Assembly: GCA_913043285.1 (NCBI GenBank)
Contig: CAJWML010000021.1
Span: forward strand, 8,894 to 72,893
Direction: 5' to 3'
Length of the DNA: 64,000 bases
Origin: CAKZNE01 sp002695025
GTDB lineage: Bacteria; Bacteroidota; Bacteroidia; Flavobacteriales; Schleiferiaceae
Shown here: positions 42,262 to 50,723 of the stretch, piece by piece
How the letters are laid out: each line of letters opens with the position of its first letter
Numbering within the stretch: the stretch's first letter is position 1
Notes under the pieces: model-generated
Told to the model about the DNA's origin: nothing
The model's input: only the letters and a program-made list of their open reading frames with translations
Databases searched by the model: none
Made by a program: the position numbers and the translations under genes

Positions 42262-44670
42262 TTAGAAAGAAGCTCGTACAGCTCCTATAAAATTGATCCC
42301 GGGCGCTACGATCCCCGAAGAATAAGGGCGGTAACGCTGGTCCGTTATGTTCTCCACTCCCAGGCTGGCCTGCAGGTATTCCGTAAACTGGTAGCTGGCC
42401 TTGAAATTGAGGGTATACCAGGCCGGAGAGTAGGTGTCACCATTCTCATCCATAGCGTACATCCAGTCTTTATCCTGTTCAGAAGGAGACAGGCGGGCAT
42501 GACTGATCTCACCGTTGTATACGGCATAAAGATCAGCCTTGAACTTCTTAACCGTATAGGTAAGATGTGCTATCCCAAACCAGGGCGCAGCATGACGTAA
42601 GGGCGCGGTGTTGCCATTGTCCAGTTCCTCTTCACCAAACTGGTAGTTGTAACGCGCACTCAAACCCAGGTTATAAGGAAGTTTTACATCCACCCCGGCC
42701 TGCACCCCATACACGTAGGCACTGGCGGCATTTTGTATAGCCTGTATACGGCTGGTCTCTCCACGGTAATCAATACTATCCATTCCGTTTAGTGTAAAAT
42801 CCCTACGTACCATGGCATCATCCAGGAAGGTATAATAAGCCGAAGCATCCAGCTTTACCGTTTTGCTGATCACCTTGGCTACACCCAATTCAAAGTTATA
42901 GGCCTGTTCGGGTTTCAAATCCGGGTTCGGTACCACCACCTGTTTATCACCGGAATCGAACACCTTACCGATATCATCGATATTGGGGGCCCGGAACCCA
43001 GTGGACACGTTGAACTTGATCATCCAGCTCTCCGTAGGCCGATAGCTGAAACCAGTGGCAGCGGTAACCGCCCCTGTAGTCAGATTAGCCTCGGTAAAAG
43101 GAAACGGGTAAAAGCTGGTATCAAATTGTGAAGCCAGACTTACCAGGTTCAGTCGCAAGCCGGTATTCCAGGTCATTTTTTCCGTAAGATCGGCCCTGAG
43201 ATTCATATAGGCTGCATACGAATTCCAGGTAGAACCGTCCGGGTAACGGGTACCGATGGGAGCTGTAGCCCCGGTCTCGATATCCTCTTCAAAGGCGGTT
43301 GAGTTTACCTGATTCAGCACCGCTTCAAAACCGTAGTATACGCCCAGGTTATCTGCAAAACTCTTGTCAAAATCCAGGTTTAGGGTATAGGCATTTACCT
43401 TTTCCGTGGAATTACTGCGCACGGGGTCCTGGAAATTGCGGTCGTGACGACTCTCCTCAAAGAACTGGTAAGCCACGATGAGGCGTGCATTGTCATACAT
43501 CGGATTGGAAGCATGGTGTTCCACCGCCACGCGGTTCATCCACCATACCTGCGGACCATAATACCATTCGGCAGACCGCAGATTACCCCCACGATACCGG
43601 ATCAGCCGGTCATAACGCGGCACATCTGAAGTAGCAGAATAGTGCACATCTACATGGAAATTCCAGAATTCATTGGGTTGGTAGGTGACTTTTTGCATCA
43701 GGTTCAGCTGGTTGTACCCACTGGACACCTGTACCAACGGATCAGGATTGGGCACTTCTACATCCACGCCATTCTGGCGCTCCACATACACCGGGCGCTG
43801 GTATTCATCCGGCCCGTTGTTGGATCCCATCCTCTGATCGTCAAAGTCTGTAAAGGTGGCGCTAGTAAGAAAAGCCCACTTCTTAGTCCCGAAGTTAAAG
43901 TCCACGTGCCCGGTCTTCTCCATGTTGGCTGTACTATAACGCAACAGGGCATTACCTTTAAACAACAGGCTGTCATTGGGAGAAAGTGAGGGTTGCAGGG
44001 TGTGGAAATCCATAACCCCGCCAATGGCATCACTACCGTAAATAAGCGAACCGGGACCAAAAACAATCTCGGCATTATTCATGGCATTCGGATCCAGTGA
44101 GATCACATTCTGGAGGTTACCACTACGGAAGATGGCGTTGTTCATACGCACACCATCTACCACCAGCAGCACGCGGTTAGTGGAAAATCCCCGGATCATG
44201 GGGCTACCTCCGCCCAGTTGGCTTTTCTGGATATATACCTCTCCACTCACCCCCAGCATATCGGCAGCGGTTTGCGGGTTCTGGAAAGCTATTTCCCGCG
44301 CTTTAATGGTGCTGATCTTGTTGGGCACCTTGCTCTTGCTTTGTTCCCAGCGGTTAGCGGAAACCACAATCTCGTCCAGATCCAGTTGATCAGGTTCTAA
44401 AAACACCTGGCCTTCATTGGCCTTAAGCTCCTCAAAAGTGAGATTACGGCTTACATAGCCGTAATACCGCACCTCCACGGAGGAGCTACTGGCAAAGCCC
44501 TTCACGTTGGTTTCGCCCAGGGCATTGGTGTAACGGATAATACCATTTTTTTCATCGGCAAGCCTTACCCCCTCTATGGGCTGCAGCGTTACCTGGTCTT
44601 TCACGGTGATGGTTTGCGCATTTAGCACACCACATATCACCATGAAAAAACCTATCATAAGATTTTTCAT
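42262..44670 (-). CDS. TonB-dependent receptor, heme/hemoprotein type
   Basis: 802 residues. Signal peptide ending GVLNAQ, carboxypeptidase-like domain (about 20-90), a plug with EVYIQKSQLGGGSPMIRGFS and NRVLLVVDGVRMNNAIFRSG, and a full barrel. The barrel contains FRAPNIDDIGK and VVPNPDLKPEQA, the FRAP and NPDL boxes found in heme receptors. This points to heme or hemoprotein uptake, though siderophore receptors can share such boxes loosely. A small protein gene lies immediately upstream on the same strand. Confidence 0.9.
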   Translation of the reverse strand: MKNLMIGFFMVICGVLNAQTITVKDQVTLQPIEGVRLADEKNGIIRYTNALGETNVKGFASSSSVEVRYYGYVSRNLTFEELKANEGQVFLEPDQLDLDEIVVSANRWEQSKSKVPNKISTIKAREIAFQNPQTAADMLGVSGEVYIQKSQLGGGSPMIRGFSTNRVLLVVDGVRMNNAIFRSGNLQNVISLDPNAMNNAEIVFGPGSLIYGSDAIGGVMDFHTLQPSLSPNDSLLFKGNALLRYSTANMEKTGHVDFNFGTKKWAFLTSATFTDFDDQRMGSNNGPDEYQRPVYVERQNGVDVEVPNPDPLVQVSSGYNQLNLMQKVTYQPNEFWNFHVDVHYSATSDVPRYDRLIRYRGGNLRSAEWYYGPQVWWMNRVAVEHHASNPMYDNARLIVAYQFFEESRHDRNFQDPVRSNSTEKVNAYTLNLDFDKSFADNLGVYYGFEAVLNQVNSTAFEEDIETGATAPIGTRYPDGSTWNSYAAYMNLRADLTEKMTWNTGLRLNLVSLASQFDTSFYPFPFTEANLTTGAVTAATGFSYRPTESWMIKFNVSTGFRAPNIDDIGKVFDSGDKQVVVPNPDLKPEQAYNFELGVAKVISKTVKLDASAYYTFLDDAMVRRDFTLNGMDSIDYRGETSRIQAIQNAASAYVYGVQAGVDVKLPYNLGLSARYNYQFGEEELDNGNTAPLRHAAPWFGIAHLTYTVKKFKADLYAVYNGEISHARLSPSEQDKDWMYAMDENGDTYSPAWYTLNFKASYQFTEYLQASLGVENITDQRYRPYSSGIVAPGINFIGAVRASF

Positions 44671-44726
44671 GAATACGATTTAAGTTTGTTTTACATAAGT
44701 CCTGCCGGTAGACAGGATCTGAAGAT

Positions 44727-45254
44727 TCAGTTAAAAATGTAAGACAGGATACGGGGCGGCTTCCAGGGTTTTTGGGCAATATCATCCCACCATTGCGGGA
44801 TGTAACAAATACGCAAAACCTCATTTTCTGCAAACCCGTGTATCTTATCCGTGGCGAAATCCACAAACTGCTTGCTGAAGAGGGCCTGCATCAGGCTGCG
44901 GTGTTTACGCTCTTCGGGATCCTTCTCTATCCTGAAGTTCACCAGTTCATTCAGCCGCTTAAAAAGCCCGGACTCTTTAACGTCATGGATACAGGTGTAC
45001 CAGGTTTCATCACCGCGCACCTCTTCCTTAAGGATGTCGTACATCTCGCCTTTATAACGGATCTCACGCTTATCCATACGTTTAAAATCTGGGTGGCCTT
45101 TTTGCATGGACCGGTGTATCCTGAGTACAATACGATCTTCTTCCGGAACATCGTGCTTGAGCCGCTGCTTCATTTCATAACGCACCTGCCGCACCTGGAA
45201 ATAATGGCACAGGTACCAGCCTGCGGACTGGAACAGCAGCAAGGAACTCAGCAA
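44727..45254 (-). CDS. Small exported protein upstream of the heme-type TonB receptor, start uncertain
   Basis: About 175 residues from a TTG at 45254. The N-terminal hydrophobic segment continues in frame upstream (KLAVSI before LLSSLLLFQSAGWYLCHYF), but no ATG, GTG or TTG begins there, so the true start is unclear. The rest is polar with basic and aromatic patches (RQVRYEMKQRLK, NEVLRICYIPQWWDDI). No cysteines except Cys in WYLC, YTCIH and RICYI. Co-transcribed with the receptor (gap 56 bp). Probably an accessory of that uptake system; not recognised as a named family. Confidence 0.6.
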   Translation of the reverse strand: MLSSLLLFQSAGWYLCHYFQVRQVRYEMKQRLKHDVPEEDRIVLRIHRSMQKGHPDFKRMDKREIRYKGEMYDILKEEVRGDETWYTCIHDVKESGLFKRLNELVNFRIEKDPEERKHRSLMQALFSKQFVDFATDKIHGFAENEVLRICYIPQWWDDIAQKPWKPPRILSYIFN

Positions 45255-45440
45255 TATGGAAACAGCCAGTTTGATACGACAGATTTGGTGTCCGGCAAAA
45301 GTATTGATATTTAAGGAGAGGTATTTAGCGCGCCCTTTTATAGAGTTACACCCTTCACATATTGCTATAATCCGGCTCGCTCCAACTTGAATAACCTATG
45401 GCTGATTAAACCTTTTAAAGCTTTCTCCCTTTAATTAATC

Positions 45441-46658
45441 ATGCAATCTTTTCTCGAAAAGTGGGGTGAAGCGGCCTATACCACCATCGGCTTATTCTGG
45501 ATGGCCCTCTGGGCATTTGCTTTCGGCTATGTGATCAGTAGCATGATACAGGTTTTTGTTACCCAGCAGCGCATGCAGAAGCTTATGGGCAAGGATAACC
45601 TTAAAAGTATTTCGCTGGGCACCTTCTTTGGGTTTATCAGTAGCAGTTGCAGCTTTGCAGCCCTGGCCACTACCAAATCACTATTAAAAAAGGGGGCCGG
45701 TTTTATCTCATCCATAGCCTTCCTCCTGGCCTCTACAAACCTGGTGGTAGAGTTGGGGATCATTATTGCCCTTTTTCTAAGCTGGCAATTTGTAGTGGGT
45801 GAATATATAGGCGGTCTCCTCCTGATTGCCATCAGCTGGATTTTTATTCGCCTCACTAAACCTGAAAAACTTATTAAAAAGGCACGGGAAAGACTGGGTT
45901 CATCGAAAGAGGAAGACCACCAGAAAACGGATTGGAAAAAACAGATCAAAAGCCGCAAAGGCTGGGCTAAAGTGGGCATGCAATATCACATGGAGTGGGA
46001 TATGGTATGGAAAGATGTTTCAGTAGGATTTACCGTGGCTGGTATTATCTCTGCCTTTGTTCCCTCCTCCTTTTTTGAAACGCTCTTCATTGGTACAGGC
46101 AACGGCTCCCAGACCGATCTTTCCTTTATCCAGATACTGGAACATACATTGGTGGGCCCGGTGGCAGCCTTCTTCACCTTCATCGGCTCCATGGGGAATA
46201 TCCCACTGGCAGCATTGCTGTTTCAAAACGGTGTAAGCTTTGCCGGAGTGATGGCTTTTATCTTTTCCGACCTGGTGGTCTTCCCGGTCCTGCGCATTAA
46301 CGCCCGTTATTACGGTTGGAAAATGTCCACGTACATTCTGCTCATGCTTTTTACTGCCCTGGTAGGTACTACCTTGTTAATGCATTACGGCCTGCTGGGC
46401 CTTAATATGCTACCGGAGCAAACGGGAGGTGGCATACAGGAAATGACATTCTTTAAGATAGATTACGGCTTTGTACTCAACATCGTATTCCTGGCATTAA
46501 GTGCTTACCTCATCTACCTCTCCCGTACTACTAAAATGCAAGGCCACGGAGGTCACGAAATGCCGGATAAGGGATGGCTGGAAATCATACTGCGCTATGC
46601 GGCCTGGATCAGTTACGGCTGGCTGGCTATCGGGCTGGTTTTAAAGGCTGTGCTGTAA
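45441..46658 (+). CDS. Permease of the YraQ/ArsP (DUF318) family
   Basis: 405 residues with about eight to ten membrane segments. The family motif SSSCSFAALATTKSLLKKGAG near residues 70-90 and the repeated half-signature GSMGNIPLAALLFQNGVSF are visible. ArsP is an organoarsenical exporter; other members carry metals or unknown solutes. Monocistronic, divergent from the small exported protein; no ArsR-type regulator adjacent, so the substrate is open. Confidence 0.88.
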   Translation: MQSFLEKWGEAAYTTIGLFWMALWAFAFGYVISSMIQVFVTQQRMQKLMGKDNLKSISLGTFFGFISSSCSFAALATTKSLLKKGAGFISSIAFLLASTNLVVELGIIIALFLSWQFVVGEYIGGLLLIAISWIFIRLTKPEKLIKKARERLGSSKEEDHQKTDWKKQIKSRKGWAKVGMQYHMEWDMVWKDVSVGFTVAGIISAFVPSSFFETLFIGTGNGSQTDLSFIQILEHTLVGPVAAFFTFIGSMGNIPLAALLFQNGVSFAGVMAFIFSDLVVFPVLRINARYYGWKMSTYILLMLFTALVGTTLLMHYGLLGLNMLPEQTGGGIQEMTFFKIDYGFVLNIVFLALSAYLIYLSRTTKMQGHGGHEMPDKGWLEIILRYAAWISYGWLAIGLVLKAVL

Positions 46659-46764
46659 AGGTGAACTTCGAAGGTTGAAAAGCCCGGCCTTAAACTGGTG
46701 ATTCCGGTAAGGGACCGAAAATAAACTTATCATCCTCACCCTCAACCCTCTATTCCTTTGGCCT

Positions 46765-46772
46765 TATTTTTG
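46765..46772 (+). promoter_or_regulatory. -7 promoter element (TATTTTTG) of the small lipoprotein gene
   Basis: Exact TAnnTTTG match 42 bp upstream of the ATG at 46815. Supports that start over an upstream in-frame ATG at 46758. Confidence 0.55.
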
Positions 46773-46814
46773 GAATTAACACATTCATTATACCAACAAC
46801 TCAACACTTCGAAC

Positions 46815-47255
46815 ATGAAAAAGGCTTTTATACTACTGGCAAGCGCTCTGGCACTCGTCTCCTGTGAGAAGGACAGCACCGAATATATAGACCGTCCCAA
46901 CCGTTACATTAAACTGGCGGAGATCATATCCCTTCCCAAGCTTAATTACGATACGGATAACAGTCCTCCCGACCTTAGGGTGGACCTGAAAAGACGTTCT
47001 GCCTCCTTCTGGGAGTTCAGCACTCAAACGGAGATCAACGCGGCATCACTGCCCACTTTTGCAGTATTCCCAGCCGAAATACTGGTTACTGATGAGATCT
47101 ATGAAATCCGCATAGTGGATGAAGACCTGGAAAACCCAACCGATTATGAGATCTTTTACTGGGCTTTCAACCCGGTGGACGAAGGTGTTAACGGGGAATT
47201 TGAATTTATGGCGGACGGCAAGCTCATTATGGTACTCAACTACAATGAAAAATAG
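46815..47255 (+). CDS. Small acidic lipoprotein, unknown function
   Basis: 146 residues from ATG 46815. Lipobox LVSC with EKDSTEY after it. The remaining domain is beta-rich and strongly acidic (DSPPDLRVDLKRR-like segment, ILVTDEIYEIRIVDEDLENP, DEGVNGEFEFMADGKLIMVL). No family recognised. Single gene with its own promoter. Confidence 0.75.
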   Translation: MKKAFILLASALALVSCEKDSTEYIDRPNRYIKLAEIISLPKLNYDTDNSPPDLRVDLKRRSASFWEFSTQTEINAASLPTFAVFPAEILVTDEIYEIRIVDEDLENPTDYEIFYWAFNPVDEGVNGEFEFMADGKLIMVLNYNEK

Positions 47256-47632
47256 CCCTGCTGGTTAAAACCCACAGTTTAAAGTTTAATCCCGGGGTTT
47301 AATCGCAGGGTACTATCCACTTTCTTTTGCCCAAGCTGGTAATGATAGCAGCGGGAAACCATGATCCCTGTTTTGAGGATATACCTTAGTGGATTTCAGA
47401 GTGGCAGCCTTCCTTCTTTTCCAGTGATTAATTCTCTTTTCTCTGTTTTACCGGACAGCTGCCACTACCGAAACCTTACATGGAAACTCCCCAGTTTACC
47501 GAAGCTCAGAATTACAAGTATTAAATACCTTACGGACACAAACTTCGGAGATCCGAAGTGAATCAATGAATACAGTAGTAGCTTCGCCACAACACCAGGT
47601 GACTGGACCTGAGGCTAATATACCAGTTCCTA
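47256..47632. other. 376-bp region without a supported gene
   Basis: No convincing coding potential on either strand (short frames only, without signal, domain or start context). It contains a duplicated gtttaat motif near 47282-47300 and the 18-bp near-perfect palindrome at 47542-47559. No promoter match was seen. It separates the small lipoprotein gene from a convergent small membrane-protein gene. Confidence 0.6.
47542..47559. repeat. 18-bp palindrome (8-bp arms acttcgga/tccgaagt)
   Basis: Perfect arms with a 2-bp GA centre in the gene-free stretch, 74 bp past the small membrane-protein stop. No T-run, so more like a protein-binding site than a terminator; could also be a small terminator remnant. 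Confidence 0.5.
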
Positions 47633-47971
47633 CTAATGCCAATACGTTCCTGCCAGGCCCAGTACACTGCCCAGCCAGATAGACACTACAAAACCAATTA
47701 TCCCTACCATAAGAAGGCTGAACTTCAACCACTCATTGGCGGATTGTAAACTACTCAACCAGGCAAAAAAGGCAGCTCCCATAGCCCCGGCCGCAGGAAC
47801 CACAAACAGAGGTCTTAGTCTCCATAACCTGTTCCAGGTTGGATCTGCCTCACCGGCCATCAGGAGAAAGAAGGAGATGAGCAATAAACCGGTTATGGCC
47901 CCGGCCAACATGGCCTTTTTAATGGGCACCTGAACTACCGTTTGCGAACCGTGATCATTTGCTGTTGTCAT
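47633..47971 (-). CDS. Small four-helix-type membrane protein (loosely called KefB-like in the phylum)
   Basis: 112 residues with about three to four membrane segments (AMLAGAITGLLLISFFLLMA, PLFVVPAAGAMGAAFFAWL, FSLLMVGIIGFVVSIWLG). Short proteins of this look are widespread in Bacteroidota and sometimes labelled potassium-transporter-like, although no transport domain is visible. Upstream (48005-48042) lie two palindromes. Unknown function. Confidence 0.65.
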   Translation of the reverse strand: MTTANDHGSQTVVQVPIKKAMLAGAITGLLLISFFLLMAGEADPTWNRLWRLRPLFVVPAAGAMGAAFFAWLSSLQSANEWLKFSLLMVGIIGFVVSIWLGSVLGLAGTYWH

Positions 47972-48004
47972 ACCAGAATTGTTTTTAGGATTAGCAAGCA
48001 GCAG

Positions 48005-48042
48005 AAATTTATAAATTTAAAAGTACTTTGAATTACAAAGTA
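48005..48042. repeat. Two palindromes upstream of the small membrane-protein gene
   Basis: AAATTTATAAATTT (48005-48018) is a perfect 14-bp palindrome; TACTTTG-N5-CAAAGTA (48024-48042) has perfect 7-bp arms. Both lie within 75 bp of the ATG at 47971 on the minus strand. Possible regulator sites. Confidence 0.4.
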
Positions 48043-48119
48043 AGTAAATATTTTGCTTTATTCATAATCCCCATGGGGGCAACTTAATATTATAAAGACT
48101 ATACCTATCGCAGAGCCTT

Positions 48120-48186
48120 GGGTCTTCATCCTTTTTCATCCCTAGCAACCATCACTGTCCTATGGACTATGAAAAGGTAAAGACCC
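48120..48186 (-). other. Possible structured 3' region of the dab transcript
   Basis: Imperfect long arms (gggtcttcatcctttttcat against its near complement before gtga) enclose a nested gtcc-tat-ggac stem. May be the transcript terminator of dabA; no T-run is seen. Low certainty. Confidence 0.3.
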
Positions 48187-48192
48187 GTGATT

Positions 48193-50703
48193 TCAGGCTA
48201 CCTCTTCCATTTCCAAGGCTTCCCATTTCAGTTTACCGGTATAGCGATGCGATACCCGGCCTTCCACGTTCATAGCAAGCAGGTATATCCAGCCATTATC
48301 GCAAAGATTACGTACCGAAGGATGTTTCTCAAGGACCCTGTTCATCGCTTCCAGGGGAGCTTCTATGACCACACTTAGTTTCCGTGGTTCATGCTGAAAC
48401 TGATTCCCGTCATGTACAGACTGCCAGGGCAAACCTACTCTGAGGTCACCCGCATAGCCTTCCAGCACCCCAATTCCCCCGGTAACATTGTGCAGGGTTT
48501 TGTTGCCTGACCCATAATACTGATTATCTACCGTAGAAGCATAGTATTGTAAATTGATCCAGCTGGTTACCACCATCGGAGCGGTCATAATCAATTCCAG
48601 TATTTTGAAGTCTCCATCCTTTTTCCATTCATAGGAATGCAAAAATGATTTTCCTCCAAGGTCCAAACCCCTGGTCCGGCTTCGTGGCGCCACAATAAAG
48701 GCGGAACATCCGGCAAGGCCCCACTCCGGTCGTACCTGAGCCCAATCCTTACTCCGTCTTAAAATGGCCGAATCTATCTTTTCATTAATATCTATTTGTA
48801 AACGAAGAGCCCTTTCTGCACGTGACAAACGCCCCGCCTGCCAGAGCCATTTTCTGAGTTCGGCAAGCTCTGCAAGGTGACCGGAGGGAGCATCCTCCTC
48901 ATTAAAGAATTTTACTTCATCCGTAGTGGTATCATGCTGGCAGGCGAGGAAAAACGAATCCTTCGGTATGAGGATTCCGTCTTTCTCAAGATACCGTCTT
49001 ACTTCCTTATTATTAAGTACTTCAGCAGCTACCCTGGAATTAGCTTCCCCGGTGTTCCCTCCACAGGCACCACAATCCAGGCCAGTTGCATGGGGGTTAT
49101 TAACCGTGGTGGAGCCGTGGCCCATAATAAGAATCAAGCGGGCAAAGCCATCTGTAAGCGACATGGCCTTTAAGGCAGATTTAGCCAGCGCTACCTGCTC
49201 TTCAAGTGGAAGCCCTGAAGTTTGATCACCATCCTTTTCTACTTTGAGGCTTACCCCCTTTTTCCGGTAAACTGATGATTTTATACCTTCCTGATCAGGA
49301 TGCGGCACAGGCCGCGTCAAGCCAAACGCATCGGTAAATAGTTTGGGTAGGTAGGCTAATCCCACCGGCCCCACAAAGCTAAAGCAGGATATCGCGCCCA
49401 GTTTAAAGGATTTCCAGGCTCGGTCTACCTGGTACTTGAGTTGACGGCTTCGTAGGGCATATTCTTGTTGTGATGGTTCGGATATTTGTTCCTTTACAAC
49501 GGGCCCGGCTGGCAAAAGTACGGGGCACTGGGCCCTTCCTTCATCGTGACCGATAGGGATATATTTAAGGGGAAAAGCAAAGAACCCGGCAAAACCCATG
49601 GTAGCTACATCCGGGGCAACCTTCTCCAGGTTCCTGCGAAAGACCTCCGAACGCACATCTATACAAAAGACGGCCTGTACCTTAGGCTTTACCTTGCCAG
49701 AACCCTCTTCAGAAGAACCTTCCAGCTTTTCAATCAGGTTTCTTTGGCCTGCCAGATCGTAGGCCTCCTGCAGAATCAGTTTCTGGGCCAGGTGAGTATC
49801 AGGAACATCCCGCAAACTTTGAGCTATCAGTATTTCGCAATTCTCTTTCCATACCTCCTGTAATTCTTCATGGTTAAGGCACTGGTAAATAATTGCCTCC
49901 CAGCAAACCAAAACACAAAGGAATTCTATAAGTGTTCCATCTTTGCCGCCATGGAGTCCTTGTTCCCAGTCAATTCTCGCGGCATAAGCTGCCCATCCAC
50001 CTAAGCGTAGCAACAGGCGGTGCAAATAAAAACTTGTGGCCTGTGAAGGCACACCCAGTAAATCAAGAGAATACCCGGCAGCCTCGAGGGGCTCTTCCGG
50101 CAAGGCCCGCACCAGTTGGCGGAAATCCGTTAAACCCATCATTGCCGGTGTTCGATCTGTAAGAGCTTCTCTTCGCCATGCCCTGAAGACACTTTCTTTC
50201 CGGTTAACGCTTGACCAAATAGCCTGACCTTCATCAAAATAAGCTGCAGCCCAGCTGGTAATGCGATCGGTAACAAAGCGGTTCCAATCTTTACCGGTGA
50301 ATGACGTAGCCATATCTGTGAAAGAGGCCACTTCGGGATATGATTCTTCATCCCGGGAAGCTACCTTCTCCACATTGCGAATAAAAGTGTGTGCACTCAC
50401 AGTTGACCCTCTTTTCTCCAATACCGCTTCAACATCACCTACCTGTATTTTCCCTTTTTCAATGGCCTCCAGGTAAAAGCTCAGAGGAAACGTCATCTGT
50501 ATGGCGCCCAGCTGAGAAAGCCTATGAGCTGCCTCATCAAAGGGTAAATCAGCCAATCCAAGGTAGGGGTTCACTGCAACATAATTTTCCAGGGGCCAAA
50601 CCGGAGCAATCTTTTTACAGGCTACTCGCAAGGTTTCTTCCAAAGACTTTGGATTGGCTTGCCGGTTTTTGCTCATTTGATAGTTGATCATGTTTATTCT
50701 CAT
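48193..50703 (-). CDS. dabA: DabA, inorganic carbon accumulation subunit (DUF2309)
   Basis: 836 residues. Zinc/carbonic-anhydrase-like subunit of the energy-coupled CO2-to-bicarbonate system. The proposed zinc ligands are all present: Cys347 and Asp349 (VFCIDVRSEV), His529 (MGHGSTTVNNP) and Cys544 (GLDCGACGG); the last two are 15 residues apart as in Halothiobacillus DabA. N-terminal signature APVWPLENYVAVNPYLGL. It follows dabB by 20 bp, so the two are co-translated or at least co-transcribed. Starts at the ATG at 50703. Likely regulated by the divergent LysR protein. Confidence 0.95.
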   Translation of the reverse strand: MRINMINYQMSKNRQANPKSLEETLRVACKKIAPVWPLENYVAVNPYLGLADLPFDEAAHRLSQLGAIQMTFPLSFYLEAIEKGKIQVGDVEAVLEKRGSTVSAHTFIRNVEKVASRDEESYPEVASFTDMATSFTGKDWNRFVTDRITSWAAAYFDEGQAIWSSVNRKESVFRAWRREALTDRTPAMMGLTDFRQLVRALPEEPLEAAGYSLDLLGVPSQATSFYLHRLLLRLGGWAAYAARIDWEQGLHGGKDGTLIEFLCVLVCWEAIIYQCLNHEELQEVWKENCEILIAQSLRDVPDTHLAQKLILQEAYDLAGQRNLIEKLEGSSEEGSGKVKPKVQAVFCIDVRSEVFRRNLEKVAPDVATMGFAGFFAFPLKYIPIGHDEGRAQCPVLLPAGPVVKEQISEPSQQEYALRSRQLKYQVDRAWKSFKLGAISCFSFVGPVGLAYLPKLFTDAFGLTRPVPHPDQEGIKSSVYRKKGVSLKVEKDGDQTSGLPLEEQVALAKSALKAMSLTDGFARLILIMGHGSTTVNNPHATGLDCGACGGNTGEANSRVAAEVLNNKEVRRYLEKDGILIPKDSFFLACQHDTTTDEVKFFNEEDAPSGHLAELAELRKWLWQAGRLSRAERALRLQIDINEKIDSAILRRSKDWAQVRPEWGLAGCSAFIVAPRSRTRGLDLGGKSFLHSYEWKKDGDFKILELIMTAPMVVTSWINLQYYASTVDNQYYGSGNKTLHNVTGGIGVLEGYAGDLRVGLPWQSVHDGNQFQHEPRKLSVVIEAPLEAMNRVLEKHPSVRNLCDNGWIYLLAMNVEGRVSHRYTGKLKWEALEMEEVA

Positions 50704-50723
50704 TGGGATTAGATTGCCTTTTG

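Noticed and set aside
47361..47561. 66-codon plus-strand frame in the gene-free stretch
   Set aside because: No signal, domain or plausible start context, and it would end over the palindrome at 47542.
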